Positions 41,059 through 49,945 are shown, numbered from the stretch's first letter. The stretch: 64,000 nucleotides of DNA from SLJK01 sp964567295 (GCA_964567295.1 CAZMLU010000003.1:1-64000); one strand, 5' to 3'. Program-made: numbers and translations. The notes: generated by a model not told the origin, from the letters alone.

Positions 41059-41970
41059 CTATTCTACCTGTAAATATTCTGCGGCGACCCACCCCGTAAC
41101 TCCGCTTTCGGGGTTCCTTACTTCCCACCAGGTGTGGCCATCCTTTTGCCTTTCATCATTATGGGTGTCGAGCACAATTAAAACCTCGCCCCTCCGAACA
41201 CTTTCCACCACATCACCATCAGGCTTATCACTGGAACCCGGGCTTCTCCGTATAGAAAGAGTGCTTCCTTCGCTTGTCGAAACCCTGGCTTCCTTTTCGT
41301 CCGCTACTTCAGGCATATCCCTGGCCTCTTCATCAGGCTCTTCTTCGGGTCTTTCCCTGGGCGTTTCCCTAGATGGCGTTGTTGTGATATTACTACCCTT
41401 ATTGAAATCTCCCCGGACCATAAAAATGGATTCAGACGAACAATAAATACCCCGCCCATCACCCAGTGGGGCAGCAATGAGATGGTCTCTTTGCACCGCT
41501 TTATCTTGGGACAGGTTTATACCTGCCGTAAGGTCTGCAAGACCGTTACCCTTAGGGCATTCTTCCGCCCTTGCTTTTCCCGCCCTTAAGATGAATTCGG
41601 TGCTTGCTTGTGGATCTGTGGGGAAAATATAGTGACCTTCAGGCACCGTTACCACTTCAAAAGAAGAAGAAGGCAAATCCGCATCTTCCTCAGGTGGCCT
41701 TGGGCCCTCATCTCCGTTGCCTTCCGCCGGAAACTGTCTTTTTAGATCACTGGCCAGTGAATCCAGTTTCTCCTCCACCCAGCTGGCAGTTACCAGCGGA
41801 TCGCCCTCTGAACCTGGAGCACTGGAAGGACTTGCCCCGGCAACCTGCCCCAGTAAAAAACCTGTCAACAAAAGTCCCGAGGCCAGAAGAGCGAAAAAAC
41901 CCTTTCTTTTTCCCCAAAACCCACCTTTCCCTGCCGGCTCTTCCTTTTCTTTTTGTGCCTTAAGTCTCAT
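41059..41970 (-). CDS. Membrane-anchored SH3-domain protein
   Basis: Protein of 303 residues. A basic N-terminus and one membrane helix (FFALLASGLLLTGFLLGQVAG, about 26-46) anchor a long extracytoplasmic part of low complexity rich in Pro, Glu and Ser. The C-terminal 70 residues form a bacterial SH3 domain (LSIRRSPGSSDKPDGDV to TGWVAAEYLQVE). A central region holds a globular segment (SFEVVTVPEGHYIFPTDPQ). SH3 domains bind peptidoglycan, so a role at the cell wall or spore coat is plausible. No catalytic domain is visible. Confidence 0.75.
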   Translation of the reverse strand: MRLKAQKEKEEPAGKGGFWGKRKGFFALLASGLLLTGFLLGQVAGASPSSAPGSEGDPLVTASWVEEKLDSLASDLKRQFPAEGNGDEGPRPPEEDADLPSSSFEVVTVPEGHYIFPTDPQASTEFILRAGKARAEECPKGNGLADLTAGINLSQDKAVQRDHLIAAPLGDGRGIYCSSESIFMVRGDFNKGSNITTTPSRETPRERPEEEPDEEARDMPEVADEKEARVSTSEGSTLSIRRSPGSSDKPDGDVVESVRRGEVLIVLDTHNDERQKDGHTWWEVRNPESGVTGWVAAEYLQVE

Positions 41971-42027
41971 TTTTTCACCCCTTTTTCATGTTGTGGAAGT
42001 TTATCCTTTGGGCTTGCGCTGTATTAA

Positions 42028-43149
42028 TTACACATACTGTTTGATATACTCCCGCAGAAAATCAGCCTGATTTTGGCCTTTGTCCAGAAGTTGTTTGCGC
42101 AGCTCCTCCATCTGCTGAAAACGCCCTGAGTCCTCCATATCACCCATATAGCGATAATGACCCAACCTTCTGCCCAGCTGGAAATTGGCTCTTTTTCCAT
42201 CCGGCATGCTCAAGTAACGGTCCACGACCCCCAGCAGATAAGGTTTGTCATCGGGAAGCTGCCCCTCTACCTCTTCCAGGAGGTTCAGTATATGGTCACT
42301 GATCATGTAGCTGTTGCATTCCAGGTTCTCCAGGAAGAGTTTCTGTTCACGGGCCAGGCCGTCATCGTCCTGCATCTGGAACTCACCTTCATCGATTTTT
42401 TCCTGCAGTGGAATGCCCTTTCTCACGGCAAGGGTGCGTATTCGAATAAAATGGGGATCTATTTTGCTTAGAACGTTGGCAGTATCGCGAGCATGTTCTT
42501 GCCACAGCTTCTGCCCACCCAGACCCATGAGAATATACTCACTGAGACTGAGACCGGCTTCCTTCACCAACAAGCCCGCATGCACCTGCTCCTCGCTGGT
42601 AATACCTTTCTTCATATACTCCAGCAGGGGGTCGTGCCCGGTCTCCATCCCGATATGAACCCTGGTAAGTCCAGCTTCTTTCAGCATCTCCAGCTGGGAA
42701 ACGCTGCGCTTACTGATAGTTTTTGAGCGAGCATAAGTAGTTATACGCTCCACCTGGGGGAACTGTTCTTTCAAAAAAGATATGGACTCGGCCAACTGTT
42801 CAGGGTCCATAATCATACTGTCGGCATCCTGCAGGAATACATTTCTGCCGCCTCTATGCAACCAAAAGGCAATTTGCAGCAGATCAGGCTCATTACGGTA
42901 TACGTTTTCCAAAACCATGCGGTTAACCTCATTGTAACCCATCTTGCCTGCATAAGAGTACACTTTTTCTGCTGCTTCTTTCATGGAAAGAATATCTTTT
43001 TTTATCTCTTCCACTGTCCTCCTGGAAAACTTTCTCTTTTTATAGACCGGGCAAAAAAGACATTTATTCCAGGGGCAATTGCGGTTAACTCTTATGAACA
43101 GGCTCTCCGCCTCGCTGGGAGGCCGTATAGGTCCCGTTTCAAAATTCAT
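42028..43149 (-). CDS. Radical SAM protein (COG1032/Elp3-like)
   Basis: Protein of 373 residues. The iron-sulfur cysteines are in NRNCPWNKCLFCP (about Cys20, Cys25, Cys28), a C-x4-C-x2-C spacing that occurs in this subgroup instead of C-x3-C-x2-C. Later family features are FLQDADSMIMD, VHIGMETGHDPLLEYMKKG and YILMGLGG. The reaction is unknown. It stands alone, separated by 57 bases from the SH3 gene downstream. Confidence 0.85.
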   Translation of the reverse strand: MNFETGPIRPPSEAESLFIRVNRNCPWNKCLFCPVYKKRKFSRRTVEEIKKDILSMKEAAEKVYSYAGKMGYNEVNRMVLENVYRNEPDLLQIAFWLHRGGRNVFLQDADSMIMDPEQLAESISFLKEQFPQVERITTYARSKTISKRSVSQLEMLKEAGLTRVHIGMETGHDPLLEYMKKGITSEEQVHAGLLVKEAGLSLSEYILMGLGGQKLWQEHARDTANVLSKIDPHFIRIRTLAVRKGIPLQEKIDEGEFQMQDDDGLAREQKLFLENLECNSYMISDHILNLLEEVEGQLPDDKPYLLGVVDRYLSMPDGKRANFQLGRRLGHYRYMGDMEDSGRFQQMEELRKQLLDKGQNQADFLREYIKQYV

Positions 43150-43259
43150 ACAGTAACACCTCCGTATTAACTTATTCTGCGTTTTTCTCTCCTCGCATTT
43201 GCGGAAAGAATTCTATCCGTGCTATAATTACTTCAAAGCTGAAAGGAGCCAAACGCTGG

Positions 43260-43904
43260 ATGAAAGAACAAGAACCCCGTTTCGATCTGTTGCGGCAGCG
43301 CATGGTCGATGAACAACTGATCCCGCGTGGTATTAAAAACCAACGCGTGTTGGAAGCTTTTCGTAAGGTGCCCCGTCATATGTTACTGGACTCCACCCAT
43401 CAACACCAGGCTTATCGTGATCATCCCATTCCTATCGGCTTGGACCAGACCATTTCCCAACCCTACATCGTAGCCCTAATGACTGAAGCATTGGGCCTCG
43501 AGGGAGAGGAAAGAGTGCTGGAGATAGGAACAGGATCAGGTTACCAGGCCGCTATCCTGGCCGAGCTTGCTGCCCAAGTATTCACCGTCGAACGCCACGA
43601 GCAACTTTTAAAACATGCTTCGGAAATTCTAAAAGAAATGGGCTATAATAATATTTACTTCAAAGTAAGCGACGGCACCAAAGGTTGGCCCGAAAAAAGC
43701 CCTTTCCAAGGTATTCTGGTTACCGCTGCCTCTCCTGAAATTCCCCCATCACTGTTAGAGCAGCTTTCCCCCGAAGGGAAATTGGTCATTCCCATGGGGA
43801 ACTCCTGGATGCAGGAACTGCTCCTGATCACCAGGGACGAAGAGGGTTACCGTAAAGAGAATCTGGGCGGCTGCCGTTTCGTCCCTCTGGTTGGGGATGA
43901 GTAA
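43260..43904 (+). CDS. pcm: Protein-L-isoaspartate O-methyltransferase
   Basis: Repair enzyme of 214 residues that methylates L-isoaspartyl residues in damaged proteins using SAM. The family sequences are DHPIPIGLDQTISQPYIVA (about 55-73), the SAM-binding VLEIGTGSGYQAAIL (about 88-102) and VTAASPEIPPSLLEQL. The ATG at 43260 has GAAAGGAG ahead. Length is normal. Confidence 0.93.
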   Translation: MKEQEPRFDLLRQRMVDEQLIPRGIKNQRVLEAFRKVPRHMLLDSTHQHQAYRDHPIPIGLDQTISQPYIVALMTEALGLEGEERVLEIGTGSGYQAAILAELAAQVFTVERHEQLLKHASEILKEMGYNNIYFKVSDGTKGWPEKSPFQGILVTAASPEIPPSLLEQLSPEGKLVIPMGNSWMQELLLITRDEEGYRKENLGGCRFVPLVGDE

Positions 43905-44008
43905 CAATCCCGGAAGTCGTGAAACAACCCTAGGCAAGGGACACCTTCAGCAAACTCAAGGTAAGCCCCACTAACCGTTCTTTCTGTTGTACGCCAACCA
44001 AGGGCTTT

Positions 44009-44749
44009 TTAAGCCTGCTCCAACTGAATATCCCCCCAGGCAGCCATTTTATCACCCAATATGGCCAAAGCACCACTTACCTCCGGCATGATCTTAGCCA
44101 TTTCCAAAGATTTTTCAAGGTCGCCTTCCCGTTGTATAATATTGGCTGTAGCGGTAGCTACAGCATCGGCCAGCAGAGCATCGGAGGCCACGATAATAGC
44201 TGCATCTGCGCGCCCCTGGCTGTAGGAAGGGCCCACTGACCCGGAGGAGGTACAGATTCCCCGCGGTTCAGATCGAGGCTCCAGGATAAGGGATAACCGC
44301 CCGCTAAAAAGCGATTTCCCTGCAAAAACACCTACTTTCAGGGAGTGATAGGAATAGTAAAATATATCGCCCCCGTTTTCCACAATTACCTGCCTTGACC
44401 TTTGCAACAACCATTTCCCTGTCCACTGGGCAAATGCCCCGGCCACAGAAGCCATAGGCCCTACACCTGCCCTGTTCCCCGCCCGGGCCATCTCCCGGGC
44501 CAGCGGAGGAGCATTCTGGTCTGCCAGGAAAGGGGACATGCTCTCTGCAAAGTGAGGGGTATGCCCGATATATTTCTCCAAGCAACGCCTCTGTTCCCAA
44601 ACAAACTGTTCAATTTCTTGAAGCAGTTCTTCCCGAAAAAACTCCTCTTCTAAGGCGATCCAAAGATCCGTTTCTTTTACGCTGACCTGAAAAGAAGTCA
44701 TACCTGCAGGGCAAAGACCGTCGCGGTAGAATCGTTTAGAGTAGACCAT
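44009..44749 (-). CDS. UPF0280 family protein of the homocysteine synthesis operon
   Basis: Protein of about 246 residues, COG2122/UPF0280, ApbE-like superfamily. Family segments are GPMASVAGAFAQW, VIVENGGDIFYYSY, PRGICTSSGSVGPSYSQGRADAAIIV and DALLADAVATATANI. Its gene follows the NIL-ferredoxin and DUF39 genes; these three families were shown in methanogens and other anaerobes to be needed for homocysteine formation from aspartate semialdehyde. The ATG at 44749 follows GGAGGT and the ferredoxin stop. It is a paralogue of the protein at 1402-2250 in the nicotinate locus. The chemical role of the family is not settled. Confidence 0.88.
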   Translation of the reverse strand: MVYSKRFYRDGLCPAGMTSFQVSVKETDLWIALEEEFFREELLQEIEQFVWEQRRCLEKYIGHTPHFAESMSPFLADQNAPPLAREMARAGNRAGVGPMASVAGAFAQWTGKWLLQRSRQVIVENGGDIFYYSYHSLKVGVFAGKSLFSGRLSLILEPRSEPRGICTSSGSVGPSYSQGRADAAIIVASDALLADAVATATANIIQREGDLEKSLEMAKIMPEVSGALAILGDKMAAWGDIQLEQA

Positions 44750-44751
44750 GT

Positions 44752-45159
44752 TCAGAAACGGACCTCCATGGCCCTGGAAGGGCAAGCCTTGATACAGTAT
44801 TCACAGGCAACACATCTATCATTTAAAAATTTTACCTTCATTTCCGGGCGTTCCATAACCAGGGCACCAGAGGGGCAGATAACGGTACAGGCACCGCATT
44901 GGGTACAGCGTTCTTCCACCCAGACAATCTCCTGCTCCAGGGGAAACACCTTAACTCCGCGGGACTGTAAAAATTCTAAACCCTCCTGGAAATCTTCTTT
45001 TTCACCGCTCAGCTCTATCACTGCACGGCCTTCCTTACGGGGATTGATATCAGCCCGTATTATATTGACCATAAGATTGTAATCTTTAATCAGGTAATAA
45101 GTAAAAGGGTCTTCAGTTACTGCGGCCGGGAAATAAAGCACGAATTTTTGCCTCAACAT
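44752..45159 (-). CDS. NIL-domain 4Fe-4S ferredoxin of the homocysteine operon
   Basis: Protein of 135 residues. The first 75 form a NIL domain, the ligand-binding domain otherwise found at the C-terminus of methionine ABC ATPases. The rest is a two-cluster ferredoxin (CTQCGACTVICP and CVACEYCIKACP). In Methanosarcina the equivalent protein works with the DUF39 protein in the aspartate semialdehyde sulfurtransferase system, passing electrons or sulfur for homocysteine formation. It lies 78 bases behind the DUF39 gene and is followed at once by UPF0280. Confidence 0.9.
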   Translation of the reverse strand: MLRQKFVLYFPAAVTEDPFTYYLIKDYNLMVNIIRADINPRKEGRAVIELSGEKEDFQEGLEFLQSRGVKVFPLEQEIVWVEERCTQCGACTVICPSGALVMERPEMKVKFLNDRCVACEYCIKACPSRAMEVRF

Positions 45160-45237
45160 CTACACCCCCAACGCTATTAAAATATATTCCCCTCAGAGCA
45201 TTTCTTACTCAGCTCGGCTTCATTTCTTCGTTCTATT

Positions 45238-46407
45238 TCAAATATCGTTCATAGGACCCGGAAGCGAAAAGACCGGTTCTGTAAGCAGAAAGGCCCCTTT
45301 TTGAATCTTCTCCTTCAATATCTCAGCAATTTGCTTGGCTCTGGAGTAGCTGGAAAGGGGGGCAGTAGGTACAAATTTGCCATTTACACTAATCTCTCCG
45401 CTTTTCAGCTGAGCATAACTGACCTGCCCTAACACTTCCCCCAGGCCCTGAGGATAAGATTCGCTGTAATCCATGACAGGTGCAAACAATTCTTCATCGC
45501 TCACAGAAGTATATTTTAACATATCTTCATCCAGGATAGGAATAGGTATACCAATCCCTACCATTAGGGAAACACCGTAACCCAGAAAACTCACCCCCCT
45601 GAGCCATTTGGAGGACATCCCCTTCAAATCACCGATAACGGCCATAGTGCCGGCAGGGGTTACCGGAGCACCGTTTCCAGCTCGAGGGGCTCCGGGAACA
45701 TGTTGGGTGCCATGCCAACTCACGTAACCTTCACCCCCGCCAAGGAATATGCGGGTACCCATTCCGATAGTTCGGTAATAAGGGTCATTAAAAAGAGGGG
45801 AAAGCTGCCCGGAGGTGCTGTAGTTAGCATTCCCCAGACCTGGCTTGAGAATACCCATATAAGTATAGAGGGTGCGGTCGGAAAGATTTACACCCACATT
45901 GTAGTTTTGGTAGGCATTGCGGGGATTAAAAAGAAAAGCCTGGGGAAAATCTTCTAACCGCACTACTTTGTCCAGTTTTCGGCGCGGATAACAGTCGGTC
46001 CCGTGGGCTGTTGCCTCCAGAACAACCTCTTTGCCCGCTACCAATTCCTCGAGAACATGCCCTCCCCCGTAGCTAAATTCCCCGGGGAAAGTTTTATTAG
46101 CAGAATCCGTATCGGGTATTTGCGTGGCTCCAAGGTATGCATCTACCGCTGCTATGCCGGTATAAGCCTCCACATTATTCATATATACGCGGCTCATTTT
46201 CATGCGCGGCTTAGAATGACCCAGATTGAAGAAGGCCCCCGAAGAACACATGGGCCCAAAAGTGCCTGTCGTAACCACATCTACTGTGGCTGCAGTCTCC
46301 TCAAGACCTTGTTCTTTGACCATGGGGATCACTTCTTCGGCCGTCACCACGACCGCCTCGCCAGCTTTTATCCTCTCATTTATCTCAGCATAGGTTTTTT
46401 TTACCAA
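45238..46407 (-). CDS. L-aspartate semialdehyde sulfurtransferase (DUF39, homocysteine biosynthesis)
   Basis: Enzyme of 389 residues, COG1900/DUF39, predicted to turn aspartate semialdehyde plus sulfide-derived sulfur into homocysteine in anaerobes that lack the acetylhomoserine route. Candidate catalytic cysteines are Cys54 in GPMCSSGAFF and Cys139 in HGTDCYPRRK; position 54 agrees with the essential Cys I recall from the methanogen enzyme. The core is followed directly by the NIL-ferredoxin on a separate chain. The start is TTG at 46407 with AGGAGGT eight bases ahead. It is the first gene of a three-gene operon with a strong promoter. Confidence 0.9.
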   Translation of the reverse strand: MVKKTYAEINERIKAGEAVVVTAEEVIPMVKEQGLEETAATVDVVTTGTFGPMCSSGAFFNLGHSKPRMKMSRVYMNNVEAYTGIAAVDAYLGATQIPDTDSANKTFPGEFSYGGGHVLEELVAGKEVVLEATAHGTDCYPRRKLDKVVRLEDFPQAFLFNPRNAYQNYNVGVNLSDRTLYTYMGILKPGLGNANYSTSGQLSPLFNDPYYRTIGMGTRIFLGGGEGYVSWHGTQHVPGAPRAGNGAPVTPAGTMAVIGDLKGMSSKWLRGVSFLGYGVSLMVGIGIPIPILDEDMLKYTSVSDEELFAPVMDYSESYPQGLGEVLGQVSYAQLKSGEISVNGKFVPTAPLSSYSRAKQIAEILKEKIQKGAFLLTEPVFSLPGPMNDI

Positions 46408-46475
46408 AAAAGGGTACCTCCTCTATTGATTATACGTTATAATAGGGAAAACGTTTCCGCACGCGACTTATAGAA

Positions 46476-46504
46476 ATCATACCTTTCCTGGAAGGTAGTG
46501 TCAA
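46476..46504 (-). promoter_or_regulatory. Strong predicted promoter of the homocysteine operon
   Basis: On the minus strand TTGACA (46499-46504) and TATGAT (46476-46481) are exactly 17 bases apart, with a start near 46469 and a leader of about 60 bases. I see no SAM riboswitch or T-box in that short leader. Confidence 0.65.
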
Positions 46505-46607
46505 GGGAGGCGGGGCAGGATTACCATAATTAGCAAATTTGAATTTTTACCGGAAGCGTAGGTTTACCAGACAAACACCCCAAAAAATACAACTGGAGGT
46601 TGATAAC

Positions 46608-47072
46608 ATCAATATTCGGAGCATTACCTTATCGGGAATCATTGCAGCTTTATACGTATCTATAACCTTTTTGCTTTCCGCCATAAGTTTCGGCCCTGTA
46701 CAGGTCCGGGTCGCCGAAGGTCTCACTCTTTTACCGATACTCTTCCCGGAAGCTATTATGGGTCTTTTCCTGGGTTGCCTCCTGGCCAATATCCTTGGAC
46801 CCTGGGGAGCTGTGGATATAGTTTTCGGTAGTCTTACCACTCTGCTTGCTGCCTTGGTGACTTACCGCTTCCGGCACAGCTATATAGCCTACCTCAGTCC
46901 TATTATTCTAAATGCCTTTATAGTCAGTCTCTACCTCTACGCCTTTTTCCGCATTCCCTACTGGCCCACCGTGTTGACTATTGGATTGGGACAGAGCATA
47001 GCAGTATTAGGGGTGGGGCTGCCTCTTATACGTCTGTTAAAGGCCAAAGGCAAACCGCGGAATTTTTCCTAA
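46608..47072 (+). CDS. queT: QueT-type ECF transporter substrate-binding subunit
   Basis: Membrane S-component of about 154 residues for uptake of a queuosine precursor (preQ0/preQ1) by an ECF transporter. The chain has six hydrophobic helices and the family sequences IIAALYVSITFLLSAISFGPVQVRVAEGLTLLP and FGSLTTLLAALVTYR. GGAGGT at 46595-46600 is seven bases from an in-frame ATC at 46608, which fits the usual protein start well. The next standard start is TTG at 46539, which has no binding site. I therefore place the start at the ATC, with reservation. No preQ1 riboswitch was recognised upstream. Confidence 0.82.
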   Translation: MNIRSITLSGIIAALYVSITFLLSAISFGPVQVRVAEGLTLLPILFPEAIMGLFLGCLLANILGPWGAVDIVFGSLTTLLAALVTYRFRHSYIAYLSPIILNAFIVSLYLYAFFRIPYWPTVLTIGLGQSIAVLGVGLPLIRLLKAKGKPRNFS

Positions 47073-47099
47073 AGACAGCAAACAAGTCCCTGAACAAAA

Positions 47100-47127
47100 A
47101 AAATCCCGTTTTTTAAAACGGAATTTT
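47100..47127 (+). terminator. Terminator after queT
   Basis: AAAATCCCGTTTT (47100-47112) and AAAACGGAATTTT (47115-47127) pair with a single mismatch. The ends supply A and U tracts. It lies 28 bases after the queT stop. Confidence 0.6.
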
Positions 47128-47231
47128 AGAACTTAAACACCTTCTATACCACTACTCCAGCAAGAAATGAAAGATTGTACATTACGGTAAAGTATATCTC
47201 AATTTGATCTGTGCAACACCTTACTTACCGG

Positions 47232-47504
47232 TTATCTGCCACAAAGAGCAATTTTTTCATGGTCCGTGCCGAAAAGGCTTAGCTCTACGGTTTCGGTGAG
47301 AACATCGGCATAAGTAAACGAAAGTCTCTGGTTGTAGTTTTCTTCATCTACACGTACTACAAAAATTGAAGGGTAAGTCCTCTCCAACACCCCTACCTTT
47401 TCATAGGTCTTGCGCCGTCCCCGGTTTGCCCGCAATTTTATTCTCTCACCCACGTAAGATTCCAATTCTTTACGGATCATTCCCAGGGAATTCGTTACCG
47501 CCAT
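47232..47504 (-). CDS. veg: Veg protein
   Basis: Small protein of 90 residues, conserved in Firmicutes and linked in Bacillus subtilis to biofilm matrix expression and spore outgrowth. The family sequence GERIKLRANRGRRKTYEKVGVLE near residues 19-41 and the SFTYADVLTETVEL end are clear. Length is standard. It precedes the YkuK-like gene neighbourhood and rsmA as in many Firmicutes, where veg follows rsmA. Confidence 0.93.
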   Translation of the reverse strand: MAVTNSLGMIRKELESYVGERIKLRANRGRRKTYEKVGVLERTYPSIFVVRVDEENYNQRLSFTYADVLTETVELSLFGTDHEKIALCGR

Positions 47505-47660
47505 TTTTACATCACCTCAACATAAATATAACACATAGAGGGTAATATGTCAACAAAAGAAAGGATTCTATCACTTCCCCTATTCATTGTCAAGGTTTTC
47601 GCTCAAAATTTTACTGGAAAGCCGGCTATAATTTTTTCTTGGTTGTGAGAACCGTATTTA

Positions 47661-48137
47661 TCATTTAGTGTACTTATCGGCCACCTTGGTAGCTCCATAG
47701 GAGTCAGGTTTTATCCTGGCATCAAATCCGCTCCCGATAACCATTCCCACAACCTCCCTGATTAGTCCCTTGGTATCACCTTTTTCACCCACATCCATAT
47801 GTATTTCTACATTAAGATCGGCATGCCCGTTTTCAGCCAACAGGGCTGCGAATCGGCCGGCTACATCCAGGCTCATGGAAGTTTCGTAAAATATACGCTG
47901 CCTAAGGCTTTCCAGATGCTTTTGCCTTTCACGGTGGAAAAAATAGCGCCCTCCCTTGCCCACACGGTGAACAATTATGGCAGTAACAAAAACCACATCC
48001 TCGTCTAATCGGGTTTGCGAATCCGTACCGATGATGAGCTTGTAATTTTCCTTAGGCTTTTCCATAACGTAGGAAATAACTTCAATAAAAGTCTCTTCTA
48101 ATGTCATTCTACCTTTAGTAGGGCTGTGGAAAAACAT
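47661..48137 (-). CDS. YkuK-like DUF458 family protein (ribonuclease H-like fold)
   Basis: Protein of about 158 residues. Family features are FFHSPTKGRMTLEETF at the start, LIIGTDSQTR with an acidic residue typical of RNase H-like metal sites, DLNVEIHMDVGEKGDTK and the C-terminal PDSYGATKVADK. The ATG at 48137 has AAAGGAC ahead and is preferred to 48185. Biochemical function is unknown; the fold suggests nucleic acid binding. It lies 95 bases behind rsmA on the same strand. Confidence 0.88.
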   Translation of the reverse strand: MFFHSPTKGRMTLEETFIEVISYVMEKPKENYKLIIGTDSQTRLDEDVVFVTAIIVHRVGKGGRYFFHRERQKHLESLRQRIFYETSMSLDVAGRFAALLAENGHADLNVEIHMDVGEKGDTKGLIREVVGMVIGSGFDARIKPDSYGATKVADKYTK

Positions 48138-48231
48138 GTTTATGTCCTTCTTTCTAAACTTATCCTCCCCTTTTGCCCTTCTCATAAACGAGAAATGAAC
48201 GACAAATGAGCGACAAAAAGGACAAATATCC

Positions 48232-49149
48232 CTAATTATTATAGCTTATCTGCGCTAAATATGCAAACTGCTCCAGGGAAAGAGTTTCTCCGCGGCAGGA
48301 GGAGCTTAGCCCTGCTTTATTAACCAAAACCTTCCATTGCTCTTTGTCCATATTATTCAAACCCTCCAAGGCGTTAGGCAGAGTCTTTCTTCTCTTCTGG
48401 AAAGCTCTTTTGATTATCTCCCAGAATAAAGCTTCGTTTGCTACCTGGTAAGGAGGTTGTGAAAGCACCTCCAAGAGAACCACCGCAGAATTAACCTCGG
48501 GAGGAGGGTAAAAAACCGCTGGAGGCACCTTAAAGAGTAGGCGTGGATTTGTATAATAACGGCAAAGAAGGGATAAAGCTCCGTAATCCTTGGTTCCGGG
48601 GGAAGCCTTGATTCGATGTGCCACCTCCAGTTGCACCATCAAAACCAACAGCTCCAGCCGCAGATCCCCCTGCAGCAGCTGGAAGAGAAGAGGCGTGGTA
48701 AGGTAATAGGGCAAATTGCCTACCACTTTTACCTTTCCAGCAAGAGGGGTTCCCCAAAGGGAGACACAGGTCTCCAGCAGATCCAGGCGGCGAACATCCC
48801 CTTCTATTATCTGAAGCTGGTCAAAGCCGCGCTCCTTCGCTTCTTCCCGCAAAAAAGCAGCTAACCCTTTATCCTTTTCCAGGGCAATTACGCGACAGCC
48901 TCTTTCAGCCAATGCCAAAGATAGTGCTCCCGGACCTGCTCCAATGTCCAATACTAAATCGCCAGGGGCAGGTGAAGCAGCACTGATGATTTTATACAGA
49001 ATATTTTCATCCACCAGGAAATTTTGCCCCAGAGAACGGCGCGGAGTAAGTCCTTTTTCTTTTAATTTATGACGCAGAAAAGCAGGCGAAGTGACTTTTT
49101 TAAAAATAATCTTATCTGCGGCGCTTCGCCTTTTTCTATCTTCTTCCAT
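48232..49149 (-). CDS. rsmA: 16S rRNA (adenine1518/1519-N6) dimethyltransferase
   Basis: Methyltransferase of 305 residues (KsgA) that dimethylates two adjacent adenines near the 3' end of 16S rRNA during small-subunit maturation. The chain shows RSLGQNFLVDENI, the SAM site DIGAGPGALSLAL, ALEKD, EGDVRRLD and the catalytic NLPYYLTTPLL. The first 30 residues are a basic extension before the core. Loss of this enzyme gives kasugamycin resistance in other bacteria. It is followed on the same strand by the YkuK-like and veg genes. Confidence 0.95.
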   Translation of the reverse strand: MEEDRKRRSAADKIIFKKVTSPAFLRHKLKEKGLTPRRSLGQNFLVDENILYKIISAASPAPGDLVLDIGAGPGALSLALAERGCRVIALEKDKGLAAFLREEAKERGFDQLQIIEGDVRRLDLLETCVSLWGTPLAGKVKVVGNLPYYLTTPLLFQLLQGDLRLELLVLMVQLEVAHRIKASPGTKDYGALSLLCRYYTNPRLLFKVPPAVFYPPPEVNSAVVLLEVLSQPPYQVANEALFWEIIKRAFQKRRKTLPNALEGLNNMDKEQWKVLVNKAGLSSSCRGETLSLEQFAYLAQISYNN

Positions 49150-49216
49150 AGTTGTTAGTCTCCCTATTTCGATAATTTAATATATGGAAAAACGCAGCTC
49201 CGTAAATTATAATATA

Positions 49217-49250
49217 GTAGAAATACTGGTTAGGTAGAAATACTGGTTAG
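49217..49250 (+). repeat. 17-bp tandem duplication ahead of the rhomboid gene
   Basis: GTAGAAATACTGGTTAG occurs twice without any gap or mismatch (49217-49233 and 49234-49250). The second copy ends in the TTAGGAG that forms the ribosome binding site of the following ATG at 49262, so the duplication lengthens the 5' leader. Confidence 0.9.
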
Positions 49251-49261
49251 GAGCATATTTA

Positions 49262-49945
49262 ATGATCCCTTTAAAAGATAACCTCAGGCCGCAAAAGTAC
49301 CCTTTAGTAAATATTTCCCTCATAATGCTAAATATCCTGCTCTTTGTTCACCAGTTGGGGCTGGGAAGGGAAGAGCTGGAAGCTTTCATGATGCATTACG
49401 GGGTAATTCCCCAGCGTTTTTTTTCATACCCCTGCGATCCTTTTTCCGCCGAGATTTGGCTCCCCCTTTTTACTTCCATGTTTCTTCACGGGGGATGGTT
49501 GCATCTCCTGGGAAATATGCTCTACCTGTGGGTCTTTGGAGCCAATGTGGAAGATCGTTGGGGGCATGGCAAATACTTGTTTTTCTATCTACTATGCGGC
49601 GCCGTGGGTGGACTTTTCCATATCTTCGCCAATCCCCAGTCTCCAGTACCTACCATCGGGGCCAGCGGAGCCGTAGCGGGCATCCTGGGCGCCTATTTCA
49701 TCTTTTTCCCCAAGGCCCGGGTATTGACTCTAGTCCCTATCGGCTTTTTCCTGGCCACTTTTAATATTCCCGCCATGCTCTTCCTGTTCATATGGTTTTT
49801 ACTGCAGTTTTTTAACGCTGTTCTGCTTGAGAGCGGAGCATCCGGGGCGGAAATGGTAGCCTGGTGGGCTCATATAGGCGGCTTTATTTTCGGAGCTGTC
49901 ACCGCCATCCTGCTGCTTATATGGAGAAAGATCCTGGATTGGTGA
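49262..49945 (+). CDS. Rhomboid family intramembrane serine protease
   Basis: Membrane protease of 227 residues with about six helices. The catalytic Ser is in GASGAVAGILGAYF (about residue 138) and the catalytic His in WWAHIGGFIFGA near the C-terminus. The loop LFTSMFLHGGWLHLLGNMLYLWVFG is the family L1 region. A TTAGGAG binding site precedes the ATG. It stands alone, convergent with comF. Confidence 0.92.
   Translation: MIPLKDNLRPQKYPLVNISLIMLNILLFVHQLGLGREELEAFMMHYGVIPQRFFSYPCDPFSAEIWLPLFTSMFLHGGWLHLLGNMLYLWVFGANVEDRWGHGKYLFFYLLCGAVGGLFHIFANPQSPVPTIGASGAVAGILGAYFIFFPKARVLTLVPIGFFLATFNIPAMLFLFIWFLLQFFNAVLLESGASGAEMVAWWAHIGGFIFGAVTAILLLIWRKILDW

Noticed and set aside
46440..46608. Possible preQ1 riboswitch ahead of queT
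   Set aside because: No match to the preQ1-I pattern (G-rich P1 with A-rich tail pairing) or to other preQ1 classes could be drawn by eye; the region also holds the divergent homocysteine promoter.
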